From: Anaeromyces robustus
Taxonomy: Eukaryota; Neocallimastigomycota; Neocallimastigomycetes; Neocallimastigales; Neocallimastigaceae
NCBI GenBank assembly: GCA_002104895.1
Contig: MCFG01000011.1
Span: 62,001-126,000 of the forward strand
Length of the DNA stretch: 64,000 nucleotides
Direction: 5' to 3'
In this document: one piece after another, positions 30,240 to 43,698 of the stretch
How the letters are laid out: every line of letters begins with the position of its first letter
How positions within the stretch are numbered: the stretch's first letter is position 1
Notes under the pieces: model-generated
What the model was told of the DNA's origin: nothing
Databases searched by the model: none
The model's input: only the letters and a program-made list of their open reading frames with translations
Made by a program: the position numbers and the translations under genes

Positions 30240-30941
30240 TAATAATAAAAAAAAAAAATATGAATATATATATTTATGTATATAATATATTTTATAATAA
30301 TAATAATAATATAAATATTTTTATAACATTATAAATAATAATAAAACTAAAAATAAAAAATAATAATAATAATAAATAGTAATGAATAATCATAATAATA
30401 ATAGTAATAGTAATAATAGTCATCATCATCATCATTATTATTATTATTGTTATTATTATTAAGTATATATATATAAGAATGAATATTAATAATATTATTA
30501 TATATGATAATATTATCAATAAATAATATATATTTATTATTATATTATCATTACTATTTTTATTTTTATTTTTATTTTTACTTTTATATATATATTTATA
30601 TATAGTTTTGTACAATAATAAAATAATAAAAAAAAAATATATAAAAAAAATATAAAGTAAAAAAAAAAATAAAAAAAAAAAAAAAAAAGAGTAAAAAAAA
30701 AAGATATAAATAAATATAAAAATTAAAAATTAAGTACAATAAAGTAAAATAAAAAAAAAATAAAGTAAAATAAAATAAAATAAAAACTATCTTTTCTAAC
30801 ATAAAAAAACATTCTTGTATTTTGTAATTTATATTTTATAATTTTGTTTTTCTTTGTCTATTCAATACATATCTATTATTATATTATTATTTTAATATTT
30901 TTACATGTTATTATATTATTATTTTAATATTTTTACATGTT

Positions 30942-30989
<48 letters not shown>

Positions 30990-31009
30990 TTTTATTTATT
31001 TATTTTAAT

Positions 31010-31054
<45 letters not shown>

Positions 31055-31074
31055 TTTTTTATTTATTTATTTTT

Positions 31075-31117
<43 letters not shown>

Positions 31118-31307
31118 TTATTTTTTTATTTATTTATTTAGAATATCCTTATGTATGTTGGTATTTACTTAATAAAAATAATTATATAAAAACTATTTTA
31201 TTATTTATTATTTTATTATATCATTATTTCCTTCATTATATTCCTAATTAAATGATTTTTTTTTTTTTTTAATTTATTTTCATCAAATTTGCGTGTGAAT
31301 ATGTTGT

Positions 31308-31345
<38 letters not shown>

Positions 31346-32141
31346 CATTTTTCTACTTTATCTATATATATAATTTAAATACTAAAACTAAAACTAAACA
31401 ATAAAAAAAAAAAAAAAATTTTACTATATAATTATAATTATTTATAATGTATTATTAATTTATATATATTATTTGCCATTTATTATAATAAACAATAAAA
31501 ACTTAATAATAATAACTTTTTATTTATTATTATTATTTAGCAATAAAATAAAATAAATATACTTAATTTCATCATATCACGTCACTTTATTCACTAAATA
31601 AAAAAACATTAATTAATAGTAAGTAATAATAAAATTCACGTAAATAAGAATCCTTTATTAAAAAATATTACTAAAAAAACACGTTTAAAGAAAAATCAAT
31701 AACACTAAAATGTTTGTTTTAAAATTCACGAAAAGATAAGAATATTTTATATATTTTTTGAAATTTTTTTGAATTTTTTTTTATTTTTATTTATAGTGTT
31801 TTATTATTTAAAACAGAAAATATTATATACCTTTTCTTTATTTTCTTATAATAATATAAGAAAAAAGTACAATATATAATATATGTAAAAGATAATATAT
31901 TTTTAAAAAAATATTATTATTTATTATTAAAAAATAATAAATAATTATATAAAGTTATTTATAAAAATGATAATATTGTTTTAATGGTTTTCATAAAAAC
32001 CGGTTTTATTTATAAATATATAAAAATTGTTTATACAATGTGTTTGTTATTTATTATAGTTTAAATAAAATAAATATTCATGATGGTGTTTTAATGTTTT
32101 TTGTATATGTTATATAATATTTTTCTTTGTCTCTAATTAAT
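30240..32141. other. Convergent 3' spacer before histone H2B, with (TTTA)n repeats
   Basis: No gene is supported; the ORFs at 30292-30802 and 30905-31141 are low complexity. The stretch holds a decayed (TTTA)n tract (about 30946-31140), a poly-T run (31311-31340), and a cluster of CACG motifs with a duplicated AAAATTCACG box at about 31630-31740. A 12-bp palindrome AAAACCGGTTTT lies at 31996-32007, downstream of H2B. Confidence 0.65.
30946..31140. repeat. Imperfect (TTTA)n tetranucleotide repeat
   Basis: A long TTTA array broken by single-base indels and a short non-repeat island near 31005-31015. Confidence 0.9.
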
Positions 32142-32528
32142 TTACTTAGAACTGCTAGAAGTGTATTTGGTAACAGCCTTAGTACCTTCAGAAACAGCGT
32201 GCTTAGCTAATTCACCTGGAAGAATAAGTCTAACAGCAGTTTGAATTTCACGAGAGGAAATAGTACTTCTCTTGTTGTAAGAAGCTAATTTGGAAGATTC
32301 AGAAGCAATACGTTCGAAAATATCGTTAACGAAAGAGTTCATAATGTTCATAGCCTTGTTAGAAATACCAGTATCTGGGTGAACTTGTTTAAGAACCTTG
32401 TAAATGTAAGAACTGTAAGTTTCTTTACGCTTAATTTTTCTGTTTAATTTTCTGTCACTAGTACCCTTAATTGGAGCTTTACCAGCGATTCTTTCAGTTG
32501 GTTTCTTTTCCATATCCTTTGGAGCCAT
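32142..32528 (-). CDS. Histone H2B
   Basis: Core nucleosome histone of 128 aa, single exon, on the minus strand. A short Lys-rich N-terminal tail precedes the histone fold, which starts at [21 protein letters not shown]. It includes the highly conserved [49 protein letters not shown] (in two halves) and the C-terminal [11 protein letters not shown], whose Lys is the conserved ubiquitination site (Lys123 in yeast numbering). Fungal H2B is often divergently paired with H2A, but no H2A ORF lies within the 4.3 kb upstream. Codon choice is richer in C/G-ending codons than in most neighbours, as expected of a highly expressed gene. Confidence 0.98.
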   Translation of the reverse strand: MAPKDMEKKPTERIAGKAPIKGTSDRKLNRKIKRKETYSSYIYKVLKQVHPDTGISNKAMNIMNSFVNDIFERIASESSKLASYNKRSTISSREIQTAVRLILPGELAKHAVSEGTKAVTKYTSSSSK

Positions 32529-32849
32529 TTTTTATTATTTAAATTATATTAAAAATATTAAAAAAAAGAGTGTATGTGTGTGTGTATATACGTTTGTTTT
32601 ATAATAGAATTTTTAAAAAAAAAACTATTCAATTTTTATTTTATGCGCGTGTATTTTAATAAAAGAAAAGTAACTAAACTAATAGATTACTTAAAATAAA
32701 AAAAATTTTTTTTTTTTAATTATAATTTTATTATTAAAAATATTAAAAAAAATTAATAATTAAATTGATTATTAAAGATTAAAAAAAAAAAAAAATTTCA
32801 GATGGAAAAGGAAAATCCCTTCATTAAATAGTAAATGAGAAGATCTTAT

Positions 32850-32855
32850 CACGTG
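32850..32855. promoter_or_regulatory. CACGTG box in probable H2B promoter
   Basis: A palindromic E-box-like hexamer about 320 bp upstream of the H2B ATG, in a locally GC-richer island (32805-32935). This is the type of site bound by fungal bHLH factors. The function here is inference. Confidence 0.35.
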
Positions 32856-35520
32856 TATTAATCATATGAATTATTGGAATGAAAGAATTAATTTTTGGGG
32901 TGTGAATCGAAAAATTTTACATTTTGCACCCTGTTTTTTTTTTTATATTTCAAAAATAAAAAATATTTATTTATAATAAATAATAAAAAATTTTTTTTTA
33001 TAATTTTTTACTTTGTAAAGAAATAAAAATTAAATTGAATTTAAATATATTGTAATATATGTATAACCATATATTAATTAATTTGTTCTATTAAATCAAT
33101 TAAAAATTAAAAAAATATGGTTTTTCTATATTTAATTAATTAATTTCTTAAATAAATAATATCAATATATTGTAATATATTGCAATATATATTAATTAAT
33201 TGATATTAAAATTTTTTTATTATAAAAAAAAAAATTTTTTTTTTCTTTTTTATTGATTATAAAAAGTTTTTTTTTTTTTTTTTCATTGTCCCTTCTTAAA
33301 AGAAAAAAATTTGCTTCATTGAATGATAAAGTTTATAATTTGGCCCAAAATAAGGACAATAAACTAAAAGAAAGAATGGAATGAACGAAATGAAATGAAA
33401 TAAAAATAAAAATAAAATAAAATATGAAGATATTGAATAAGATATATTATATTTTATTTTTAATGATAATGATAATTATAATGTAATTCTATTTTATTAT
33501 CATTGATATTAATTGTTTCACATCCTTTGGATTCGTAGAGTGTTTTTTAAAGCATGAAAGAAATGAATATTTTATTTATTATTTTTTTATTAGTTAATTA
33601 AGGAATTGAATTTTAATACAATACATTTACAAAATAAAGGCTAAGAAAGAAAAAAAGAAATAAAAAATGATGATAGGATATAAATAATTAATTAATAAAA
33701 AAGTGATAGTAATAAAAAAGGAATATAATACGTGTCTATGTAATAATAATAAAAAGATAAAATATACAATAATTGTAATAAATAAATACAAATACATTAT
33801 AATATTATAATATTATACAATTATATAATTGATATGTTTTATACATATTATAATTTACATGTAAACTTGTGAATTAAATAATTATAAAAAAAAAGGTTTA
33901 TATTTTTTTGTTATTATTATAGGGATTAAAATAAAAAATAAAAATATTTTTAGATAAAGTAATTATATTAATAATATATTTATTAATTAAAGAAATTAAT
34001 AATTATATGAATTAAAGATGTTTTAATATTTTATTATTTGCTTATTTTTTATTATTTTCATTAGTATTAGTAGTATTTATTATAATTATAGATTTTATTT
34101 CTTTTTATATAGTTATATATATAATATTTTTTTTTTGTTACAATTACATAATTTTTTTATGTAGAAACTTCTAAACAATAAATAAAATAAAACAAAATAA
34201 AATAAAAACATGAACAAAAAAATAAAACAACAAATTGATACTACAAATTATTTTTTTTTCCTCTTATAAATATTTAAATGTATTACAATATTTTATATAA
34301 ATAAAAAAAAGGTCGTTATTGTTGTAGATAATTAATAAAATAATGACTTGTTTTTTTTTCTTTTATTATTAAATAAGCCTTTTGTAAATAAAATTCATTA
34401 ATTCAATCCTTTTTTTTTTACACATATATATACATTTAAATACATTCATTAATTCAATCCTTTTTTTTTTACATTATTATTATAATAATTCCTTTTACAA
34501 CTTATAATCATAATCATTAATTTTAATTGTATTAAATAAAATAAAATAGAATAAAAGAATTATATAATAATTAATCCAATGATTATTAGTTGATGAGATG
34601 TTTTATACATTATTTTATTTATTTTATTATTGGCATTAACATCAAAAAAAGTTTAAAAAAAAAAATTATACAACAAATTAAATAATAAAATTTTTTAAGT
34701 TTTAACAAATAATATTTGAAAAAAATAATAATAATTATTTTTTTTATTTTATATTATTTTATTTTATTTTATTTTTTTTTTTATTTTTAGTAGTTTAATT
34801 TTATAACGTTATTAAATATTTAATTAAGTTTTAAAAAAGTGTAGACAATAACTTTAAAGAAAGAAGATTTATTCTTTTTATTTTAAAGTATAAAAAAATT
34901 TTTTTTTTATTGATTAAAAAAAAAGAATAAATAAAATAAAAAGAAAAAAATTATAATAAATAATAAAATAATAAAATATATTTTTCATGTCCTAAATAAT
35001 ATTACTTTTTATTTAATCATTTAAATGTTTTTTAGTTATTATTATTTTTTATCTATAAATTTATTATAGTTATAATTAAAAGTATCAAGTTATTATTTAC
35101 TTTAACAGTTTATAATATAAACTATTTCTTATTTATACATAATTATTTAATAAACTATTTTTTCTAAATTATAAATTAATTATATTTCTAAAATATTTAT
35201 TTATTTATCTATTACATATTTATTTTATTTATTTATTTATTATATATATTTATTTATTTTATTACTTATTCATTTATTTATTTATATTGATGAATTTTTT
35301 TTTACATCAGAAACTGTTGTTTAATTAAATATTTTTTTTTTGGAGATTTTCTTTATAAAATTATTTTATTTTATTTTAAAAAAATTTTTTACCGTTTTTT
35401 CCTATATTCTTACATGTAAAAATTTTTTGTTACAGCGGCAATATTTTAAAAATAAATACAGAATTTATTTATTTATTATTTATTCATTCATTCATTTATT
35501 TATTGATAATAAAATTTTAA

Positions 35521-35570
35521 TTATTATAAATTTAAAGGTTAGAATTTTATTGAGGGTTAGTTTATATAAA
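35521..35570 (+). repeat. Dispersed GGTTAGA-containing motif, copy 2
   Basis: TTATTATAAATTTAAAGGTT followed by AGAA and a second GGGTTAG block. It aligns with 20171-20216 in the same order and nearly the same spacing. Confidence 0.55.
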
Positions 35571-35734
35571 TACTAATAATTATTCTGTTTTTCATAATTA
35601 ATTAATATTAATAAATAATATATATCATATTATAATCTTCATAAAAATATTATAATAAAAAATGAATTATTATTGATTAATAATAAAAAGTAAAATAAAA
35701 AAGTAACAATTGTTTATTTCTTTTTATTATTATA

Positions 35735-35809
<75 letters not shown>

Positions 35810-36241
35810 TTATTTAATTATTTTTTGTATAATATTTAATAAATTTGTATATTTATTCAATATTATGTTATATGACATTATGATGTATAATATTTTAACA
35901 TATTTAATATTGTTACAAATTATAATATAAAATATATAAAATACTTAATATCATATCAAACTGTATTAAAGTATTTTCTTTTTTTTTTATTTTATTATTT
36001 TATTTATTATTCGTAGTATTTTTAAAAAGTAATTTGTAAATATATTTATTCAATGATGATTTATTTATATATTTAATTACAATGTATTATTTAATCATTA
36101 AATACTATTAATATTTAATAATTCTTATTAAAATAATGAATATAGTATCAAATATGATAATATATATGAAAGATGATAATAAAAAAAATAAAAAATATAT
36201 ATATTTAATTAATTAAATATAGTTGATTATTTTTTATATAC

Positions 36242-36289
<48 letters not shown>

Positions 36290-36551
36290 AATTATACCAA
36301 TATATAATATTTCAACACATTTTGATTATTTCTTATTTACAAGAAAAAAGTTATTTAATTATATTTCAATATAATTATTTTATAATTGATAATGTTAAGA
36401 TTTATTATATTTATAATTTTAAATACTAAATAAATAATTTTATTTCTAATACAATTAAAAAAAAAAATTAAAATTTTTAATAAAACTAATTATTAAATTA
36501 AATAATATTATTATTATTTAAATAATTAACAAGTAGTAATGAATAACTAAT

Positions 36552-36614
36552 TTGAATAAATAATTCGTAGTAGTAGTAGTAGTAGTAGCAGTATACTACG
36601 GACTATTTATTCAA
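36552..36614. repeat. Inverted repeat flanking (GTA)n
   Basis: The 11-bp perfect inverted arms TTGAATAAATA (36552-36562) and TATTTATTCAA (36604-36614) enclose second arms CGTAGTA (36566-36572) and TACTACG (36594-36600). Between these lies a (GTA)n run. This would fold into a hairpin of about 60 nt with a three-base internal mismatch loop. Confidence 0.7.
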
Positions 36615-36872
36615 GTATATTGAAAAATTTAAAATTTAAAATTTAAAATTTAAAATTTTATATTTAATTATTATTTTATTATTATTTAAAATAATTATAA
36701 AAAAAAAACTTTTAATTATGATTATTTTTATTATTAATTTTTATTAATTAATTTTATATATTTATTCATTTTAGAATTTTTTTTCTTAAATATAACAAAC
36801 AAAACAGTTTTGATAATTTTTTTTTATTATTAATATTATAAAAAAAAAACATAAAATAATATATAATACACC

Positions 36873-37898
36873 ATGAAAGATTATTATGATTTCGAATCAT
36901 TTAGGTATTTTATTTTATTTATTTTTAAAATAAAAAGAAAAATTATAATAATAAATTGAAAAATTGATATATTAATTAATATTTAAAATATATATTAAAA
37001 AAAAAAAAAAAAATGTGTTATTAATATGATTTTATTGTTATTATTATTATTCTATTTAAATATTAATATCAATATTAATAATAATTAAAAATGAATATAA
37101 TTCATTGTTGGAAAATAAAATAAAAATAAAGACCTAGTATGACTAGGTTGGAAGTTATAAATTGGTTTAAAAAAAAACTTAATAGAAATCCAGAAGCTAA
37201 TGATTTTTATACTGTAATATTTTTTTTTTTTTTTTAAAAAAAATTGATACACATACACACACATATATATACATATATAATATAAATATTTAGAAGAAAC
37301 TATTTTACACTTTATATATTTAATTCTTACATTTAAACAATATTTTATATTCCATATATATACTATATTTTAATTATTATATATATATATATATTTTTTT
37401 AATATATTAATCCATGTAAAAAAAAAAAAATGGTTACGTCACTCTAACATATTACAAATTTTCAATATTCATTATTATAAAAGGCAGCGAAGGATTTATA
37501 TCAATTAGGTTCTTATTCACGTTCACTTTTATGTTTAAAAGAATATGTAATTGTTAAAAAAATTTTTTTCTTATTTTCTTTTCATTATATTTAAAAAGAA
37601 AAAACAAAAAAGAAAAAAAAAAAATTTCTAATTTTGAATTATACTATTATTAAAGAATGAAAAATAAATTTATATTATATACAAACAATATTATATATAT
37701 GTATTAATGTTATACACACATATATGTGAAAAATAAAATATTCATTATTATAATAATTAATAATGTTTAATAATAATAATAAATTATAGGTAACAATTTC
37801 AAATAATGCTGCACCTGGACATCATTTAATGGGTTATTGCTATTTGAATTTAGGTGAAACTGAAAATGCTTTATTAGAATTTAAAAATAGTATAGAAT

Positions 37899-37971
<73 letters not shown>

Positions 37972-38162
37972 GAATATATATTATTATTTTATTATAATTT
38001 ATTATAATAAGAATTATAAACTAAGATATCAAATATATTATATATATAATATATATATAATTAATGGTTTTATTATAAATAATAATAGATGGATATTCAG
38101 AAGACTGGCAACTAATTGTTGAATTAACTATTGAACTTGATGAACAGAAAAGAAAATATTAA
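36873..38162 (+). CDS. Small TPR-repeat protein (RanBP2 N-terminus-like), 5 exons
   Basis: Five exons give 114 aa in one open frame: 36873-36904, 37147-37213, 37484-37546, 37790-37898 and 38089-38162 (sum 345 nt). The product contains a tetratricopeptide pattern: A-A-K-D-L-Y-Q-L-G-S-Y-S-R-S-L-L-C-L-K-E-Y, then H-H-L-M-G-Y-C-Y-L-N-L-G-E-T-E-N-A-L-L-E-F-K-N-S-I-E. The order and spacing recall the N-terminal TPR of RanBP2-type nucleoporins, but a generic TPR adaptor is as likely. The fourth intron begins GTAATAATAAT and consists largely of AAT repeats. Reading through it would give poly-Asn and then lose the frame of the last exon, so splicing is favoured. All four introns are short GT-AG. Confidence 0.72.
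37899..37967 (+). repeat. (AAT)n microsatellite starting at an intron donor
   Basis: About 22 AAT units directly after the GT of the fourth intron of the TPR gene. Confidence 0.8.
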
Positions 38163-39709
<1,547 letters not shown>

Positions 39710-40370
39710 ATGGCTGACCCAAAAGATAAAAATACTTCTACTGATGCTGAAACTACTCCGGCTGAAGATGAAAAAACTGTTGAAAAGAAAGTCAATGTAT
39801 TAGAAGATGATGATGAATTTGAAGATTTCCCAGCTGATGGTAATATAAAAATTTCAATCAATATAGATAATAATAGTTTTATAATATTTTAAAATATAAA
39901 GTTTTTTTTTATTGATCATTATTTTATTACAAAAATTATTTTTTAAATTTATAAATGTAATTATTAAAAATTTAATAATTTTATATAAATATATTTAATA
40001 ATAATAATAATAATAATAATAGAATGGGAAGATGTTAAAATTGAACACCAATGGCAAGATACTTGGGAAGATGATAATAATGAAGATGATTTCTATAATC
40101 AATTAATGTATATTTGATTAATATTTTTTATAACTTTTTTTATATAAAATTTCATTATTTTTTTTAATAAATAATATATATTAATATTGTTTTTTATTTT
40201 TAATTTTTTTAATTTTTTATTTATATATATATCTATATATCTAAATGTATTATATATATTCTTTATTTTTTTTATATTTTATATCAATTATAATCAATTA
40301 TAATTATTATTATATAACAAACAGGAATGAAACTGAAAAAATTACTGGTGTTCAACCAATGAAACTTTAA
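39710..40370 (+). CDS. SEM1/DSS1, 26S proteasome lid and TREX-2 subunit, 3 exons
   Basis: A small intrinsically disordered acidic protein that holds together the proteasome lid and serves in TREX-2 mRNA export and DNA repair complexes. Exons 39710-39839, 40023-40107 and 40325-40370 sum to 261 nt, an 86-aa protein of normal family length. The diagnostic parts are present: an acidic stretch LEDDDEFEDFPAD, then W-E-D with HQWQDTWEDDNNEDDF, and a C-terminal helix N-Q-L-M-N-E-T-E-K ending in GVQPMKL. The two Trp-containing acidic ubiquitin/partner-binding sites are intact. Only about 45 residues would be read without splicing. Confidence 0.95.
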
Positions 40371-41678
40371 AAAAATTTAATTTATTATTTTTTTTTTAAT
40401 AATTTCAAGCATATATATATATATAAATATTTTTATTTGATTCAATTATTATAATTTAAATCATTATTAATAATTAAATAATATATATAATTCAATATCA
40501 GAATCATATTGCAATTAAATATTATGAAATAAATAAAAAAAAAAAAAAAAAAAAGCAACAACAAAGATTGACTTCTTCGAAAACAAAAAAAAAAAAAAGA
40601 TAATAAATAATAAAATAATAAAATATAACATAATATGTATTATATACAATAAATATAAATGCTAAATTTTATTATATGTACACTTTTAAATATATAATAA
40701 TAAAAGTTACTTTAATTAAATATTGTCTTTTTTTTTCTTACCAACAAGGCGATAAAAATAAATAAAAAAAAAAGAAACAATTAAAAAGAAAATTGTTTTT
40801 TTGTACAATTAATATAATAAAACAAAACAGACAATAAAAAAATATATATACAATAAAAAAACAACAAAAACAAAAATAACAAATAAAAAAAATTTTAACA
40901 AATAAATAAAAAAAATCATATATATTATATTAATTATAATTATAATAATAATATAATAATAATAATAAAAATAAATAAAAAAAAAAAAAAATTAAAAATA
41001 ATATATTATTATATTATTACTTCTGTTACTTCTTGGTTTTTTTATTATTATTATTATTGCTATTACCATTACTGTTATTACAATATTGTTTTATGGATAA
41101 AAATTTACATAAATCATTTAAATTTATTTTTAATTTATATTAATGACATAATATAAAATATATCTTTATATATAATATATAAGAATTAATAATAGAGAAA
41201 TATATTTGTAAACATATTACACTTGTTATTTACACTCACATATATATGTTTTAATTATATTATTATGTTAATATTTATTATTATTTTATATATTAATTTA
41301 TTATATAATTATTTTATTTTGATTTATCATTTTTTTTATTTTTTATTTATTAGAATAAGTGAAAAATAATATAGGCTGAATAGAATAAATGTATATGTAA
41401 TTTAATTAATTAAAAATATCATTATCATTATATATATATATACAAATTGAGGCAATATATATTGATCGTTAGGTGATGAATAAATTCGGTCTTGGTTAAT
41501 TACTTTAATTCCTTGATTCATTTAAAATAGAAATTAATGTTATTGATAATTATTGATAAATTTTTTATCATAAGGATAAATGATAAATAATAAATAGTTA
41601 GAATTAAAAATTATTATTAGCATTATTATTATTTTTGATAAATATATGAAAAAAAGTATATCAACAAAAATTATATCA

Positions 41679-41720
41679 ATTAAATTAAATTAAATTAAAT
41701 TAAATTAAATTAAATTAAAT
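41679..41720. repeat. (ATTAA)n pentanucleotide repeat
   Basis: About eight consecutive TTAAA/ATTAA units. It is the only pentanucleotide array noted in the window. Confidence 0.85.
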
Positions 41721-41906
41721 TGGTAGAATTATTTGGTAAAAATAAAATTATGTTATGTTATGGTGAATATTTTTAATTATCCCATTTATTATTATTTATT
41801 ATTGTTATTCATAATTAATTGCATACTTATGAATTGTTCAAATAATATAAATTAAAATGAATATATAAAAATTTATTTTAAAAAGTAATGAAAATATTGA
41901 AGTTTA

Positions 41907-41929
41907 AGAGAGAGAGAGAGAGAGAGAGA
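41907..41929. repeat. (AG)n dinucleotide run
   Basis: Eleven AG units in a region otherwise lacking G, forming a purine-only tract. Confidence 0.9.
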
Positions 41930-42586
41930 AAGTACTGATTACATTATGTATCATAAATATAAATATGTTTATGATATTGAATAAAACATATAAATGAAAA
42001 AATAAAGTATAATATAATAAAAAAATTATGTATTATAATTTCGTTAATTTATAATAAAGGAACAAAAATTGTTGTAATATAAATTGAATGAAATTGATAT
42101 ATATATATTATAATATATATAATAATTATTCCAAAAAATCAGATAATATATAATTTTTATTATGAAAATGAACATATAATCATAATAAAAAGTTATAGTA
42201 TTAGTGTTAGTTTTTGAGAAAATATAGCAAAAAAAAAATTACTGGAAGAAAAAAAATTCGATATATATATATTAATAATCTTTTTTATTTTATTTTAAGT
42301 GTTAATAAATATAAAATATACAATTAACAATAATTATTATAATAAAGTAAATTAATATTATATTATTAATGATTGTGTTATTATTATATTATTTTTATTA
42401 TTAAATAATATTATATTATTATAATATTATAGATCGATTGATATAATATCATTTTCGTTCTATTGGTAAAGATATATAAAAGACAAATACAGTAAAATAT
42501 TTGTATAAAGTAAAAGATATATATATATATATATATAAATATATATAAATATCAAATTGTGATATTAATAGTATAGTAGAAATACC

Positions 42587-42639
<53 letters not shown>

Positions 42640-42824
42640 TATTAACAGTCAGTTAATTGGGTTTAATATTATGTCAACTTTATTAATATATTTTTATGAT
42701 AAAGAGTTACAAATATTTAAATTATATAAATTACATGCTTTTATATTCATACAATGTGGCTCATACATTATATTTAATACAATACATTTTAATACATTTA
42801 ACACATATTTCACATATTCTAACA
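42640..42824 (-). repeat. LTR (3' LTR in element orientation)
   Basis: 185 bp, identical to 43715-43899. On the plus strand it runs from TATTAACAGTCAG to CATATTCTAACA. It is preceded in the element by the G6-containing polypurine tract (42825-42839). Confidence 0.9.
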
Positions 42825-42839
42825 CTCCCCCCTAAACCT
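42825..42839 (-). promoter_or_regulatory. Polypurine tract of LTR element
   Basis: On the minus strand, AGGTTTAGGGGGGAG immediately precedes the TGTTAG start of the 3' LTR, in the position expected for plus-strand DNA priming by reverse transcriptase. Confidence 0.8.
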
Positions 42840-43152
42840 AATTATTCTGTAAGAGATAATTTGGTTTACTGGTGAATATGTGTACTAAATACTATTTTAT
42901 ATTATATACTAATATTTTATATACTATAAATCTATTTTCATTAATTGTAATTATATACACTTATGTATATACTAGCTTAATTTATTTTAATAAACTATAT
43001 TATTACCCTATGATATTTTTGTGGCGAAATATCCTAAAACCATATTTATTTATGGGTAAATAAACTATATTTAAATTATTTATGGATTGGTTACTTATTT
43101 GTACCATCCTATATTATATTTTGGCAACCTCACTGGGATTCACGCCTTATAA

Positions 43153-43231
43153 TCTTGACAACTCATGGTTTACCTCTTTGGTTTTACGTACTCTTGACAA
43201 CTCATGGATTAACTCACTGGTTTTTACGTCC
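43153..43231. repeat. About 39-bp tandem duplication inside LTR element
   Basis: TCTTGACAACTCATGG occurs at 43153 and 43192, each followed by TTAC/TTAAC...CT(T/C)..TGGTTTT and TTACGT. It lies in the non-coding internal domain and could be a packaging or structural signal. Confidence 0.75.
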
Positions 43232-43698
43232 TAACATATTTAATTATAAATTTTATTATTTTTGTAGAAAAATAACCTTTATATATATAAAAATAGCCTT
43301 TAATATTCAAAAGTTATATTTATTTATCAATTAATGATTTAATTTCCTATTAAGAGTCTCAAATTTATTTGTTTACACGTGTTTCTTCCAAACCTTTAAC
43401 GCGTAATTTAACCCTTATATTCTTAATTATTTTATTTTAGTATTATACTTTTATTTAGTTTCTTTAGGGGGTTTTATTTTATAATAATATTAAATATTTG
43501 AAGCGATTTTCCATTTTTAAAATTTTAGATCACTCATCTTCAATGTAGATCAAGATTAATTCTCTATAAAGCTAACATAATGGCAACTCATCATAATTTA
43601 AATTTTTCAATAAACACAATACTTAGATCATTTCCATGTTGACATAATATTCTTTGTCCGGCACGAAATTCTATCTTCAAAGAATCTCTTTTAGAGTC

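Larger units (their letters stand above)
32529..36872. other. Long spacer between H2B and the TPR gene
   Basis: A 4.3-kb gap without a supported gene. The first 850 bases upstream of H2B include GC-richer islands: about 32805-32935, with a CACGTG at 32850-32855, and about 33290-33560. These are candidates for the H2B promoter. Further on are a duplicated 30-bp T-rich block (34392 and 34443), (ATT)n tracts (about 35738-35810 and 36238-36283), a dispersed motif copy (35521-35570) and a hairpin with GTA repeats (36552-36614). ORFs at 35340 and 36223 are rejected as low complexity. Confidence 0.6.
40371..42639. other. Spacer between SEM1 and the LTR element
   Basis: No firm gene. It contains a candidate short minus-strand exon at 41444-41521 and Asn/Lys-rich coding-like sequence at about 41025-41119. 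It also has a (TTAAA)n pentanucleotide run (41679-41720), an (AG)n run (41907-41929), and an (AAT)n tract (about 42588-42639) that abuts the retroelement. Confidence 0.6.

Noticed and set aside
31996-32007. AAAACCGGTTTT palindrome as a histone 3' stem-loop
   Set aside because: It lacks the metazoan histone stem-loop sequence and lies about 135 bp past the stop; probably incidental.
32529-33560. A divergent histone H2A gene expected next to H2B
   Set aside because: No H2A motifs in any frame upstream of H2B up to the TPR gene.
41025-41119. Minus-strand coding-like tail (SIKQYCNNSNGNS, then Asn and KKTKK)
   Set aside because: In-frame stop shortly upstream and no acceptor that joins it to the candidate exon at 41444; kept only as a note.
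42872-43063. 63-aa ORF inside the LTR element
   Set aside because: It is antisense to the element, has no similarity to gag or pol, and its hydrophobic AT-rich composition fits chance.
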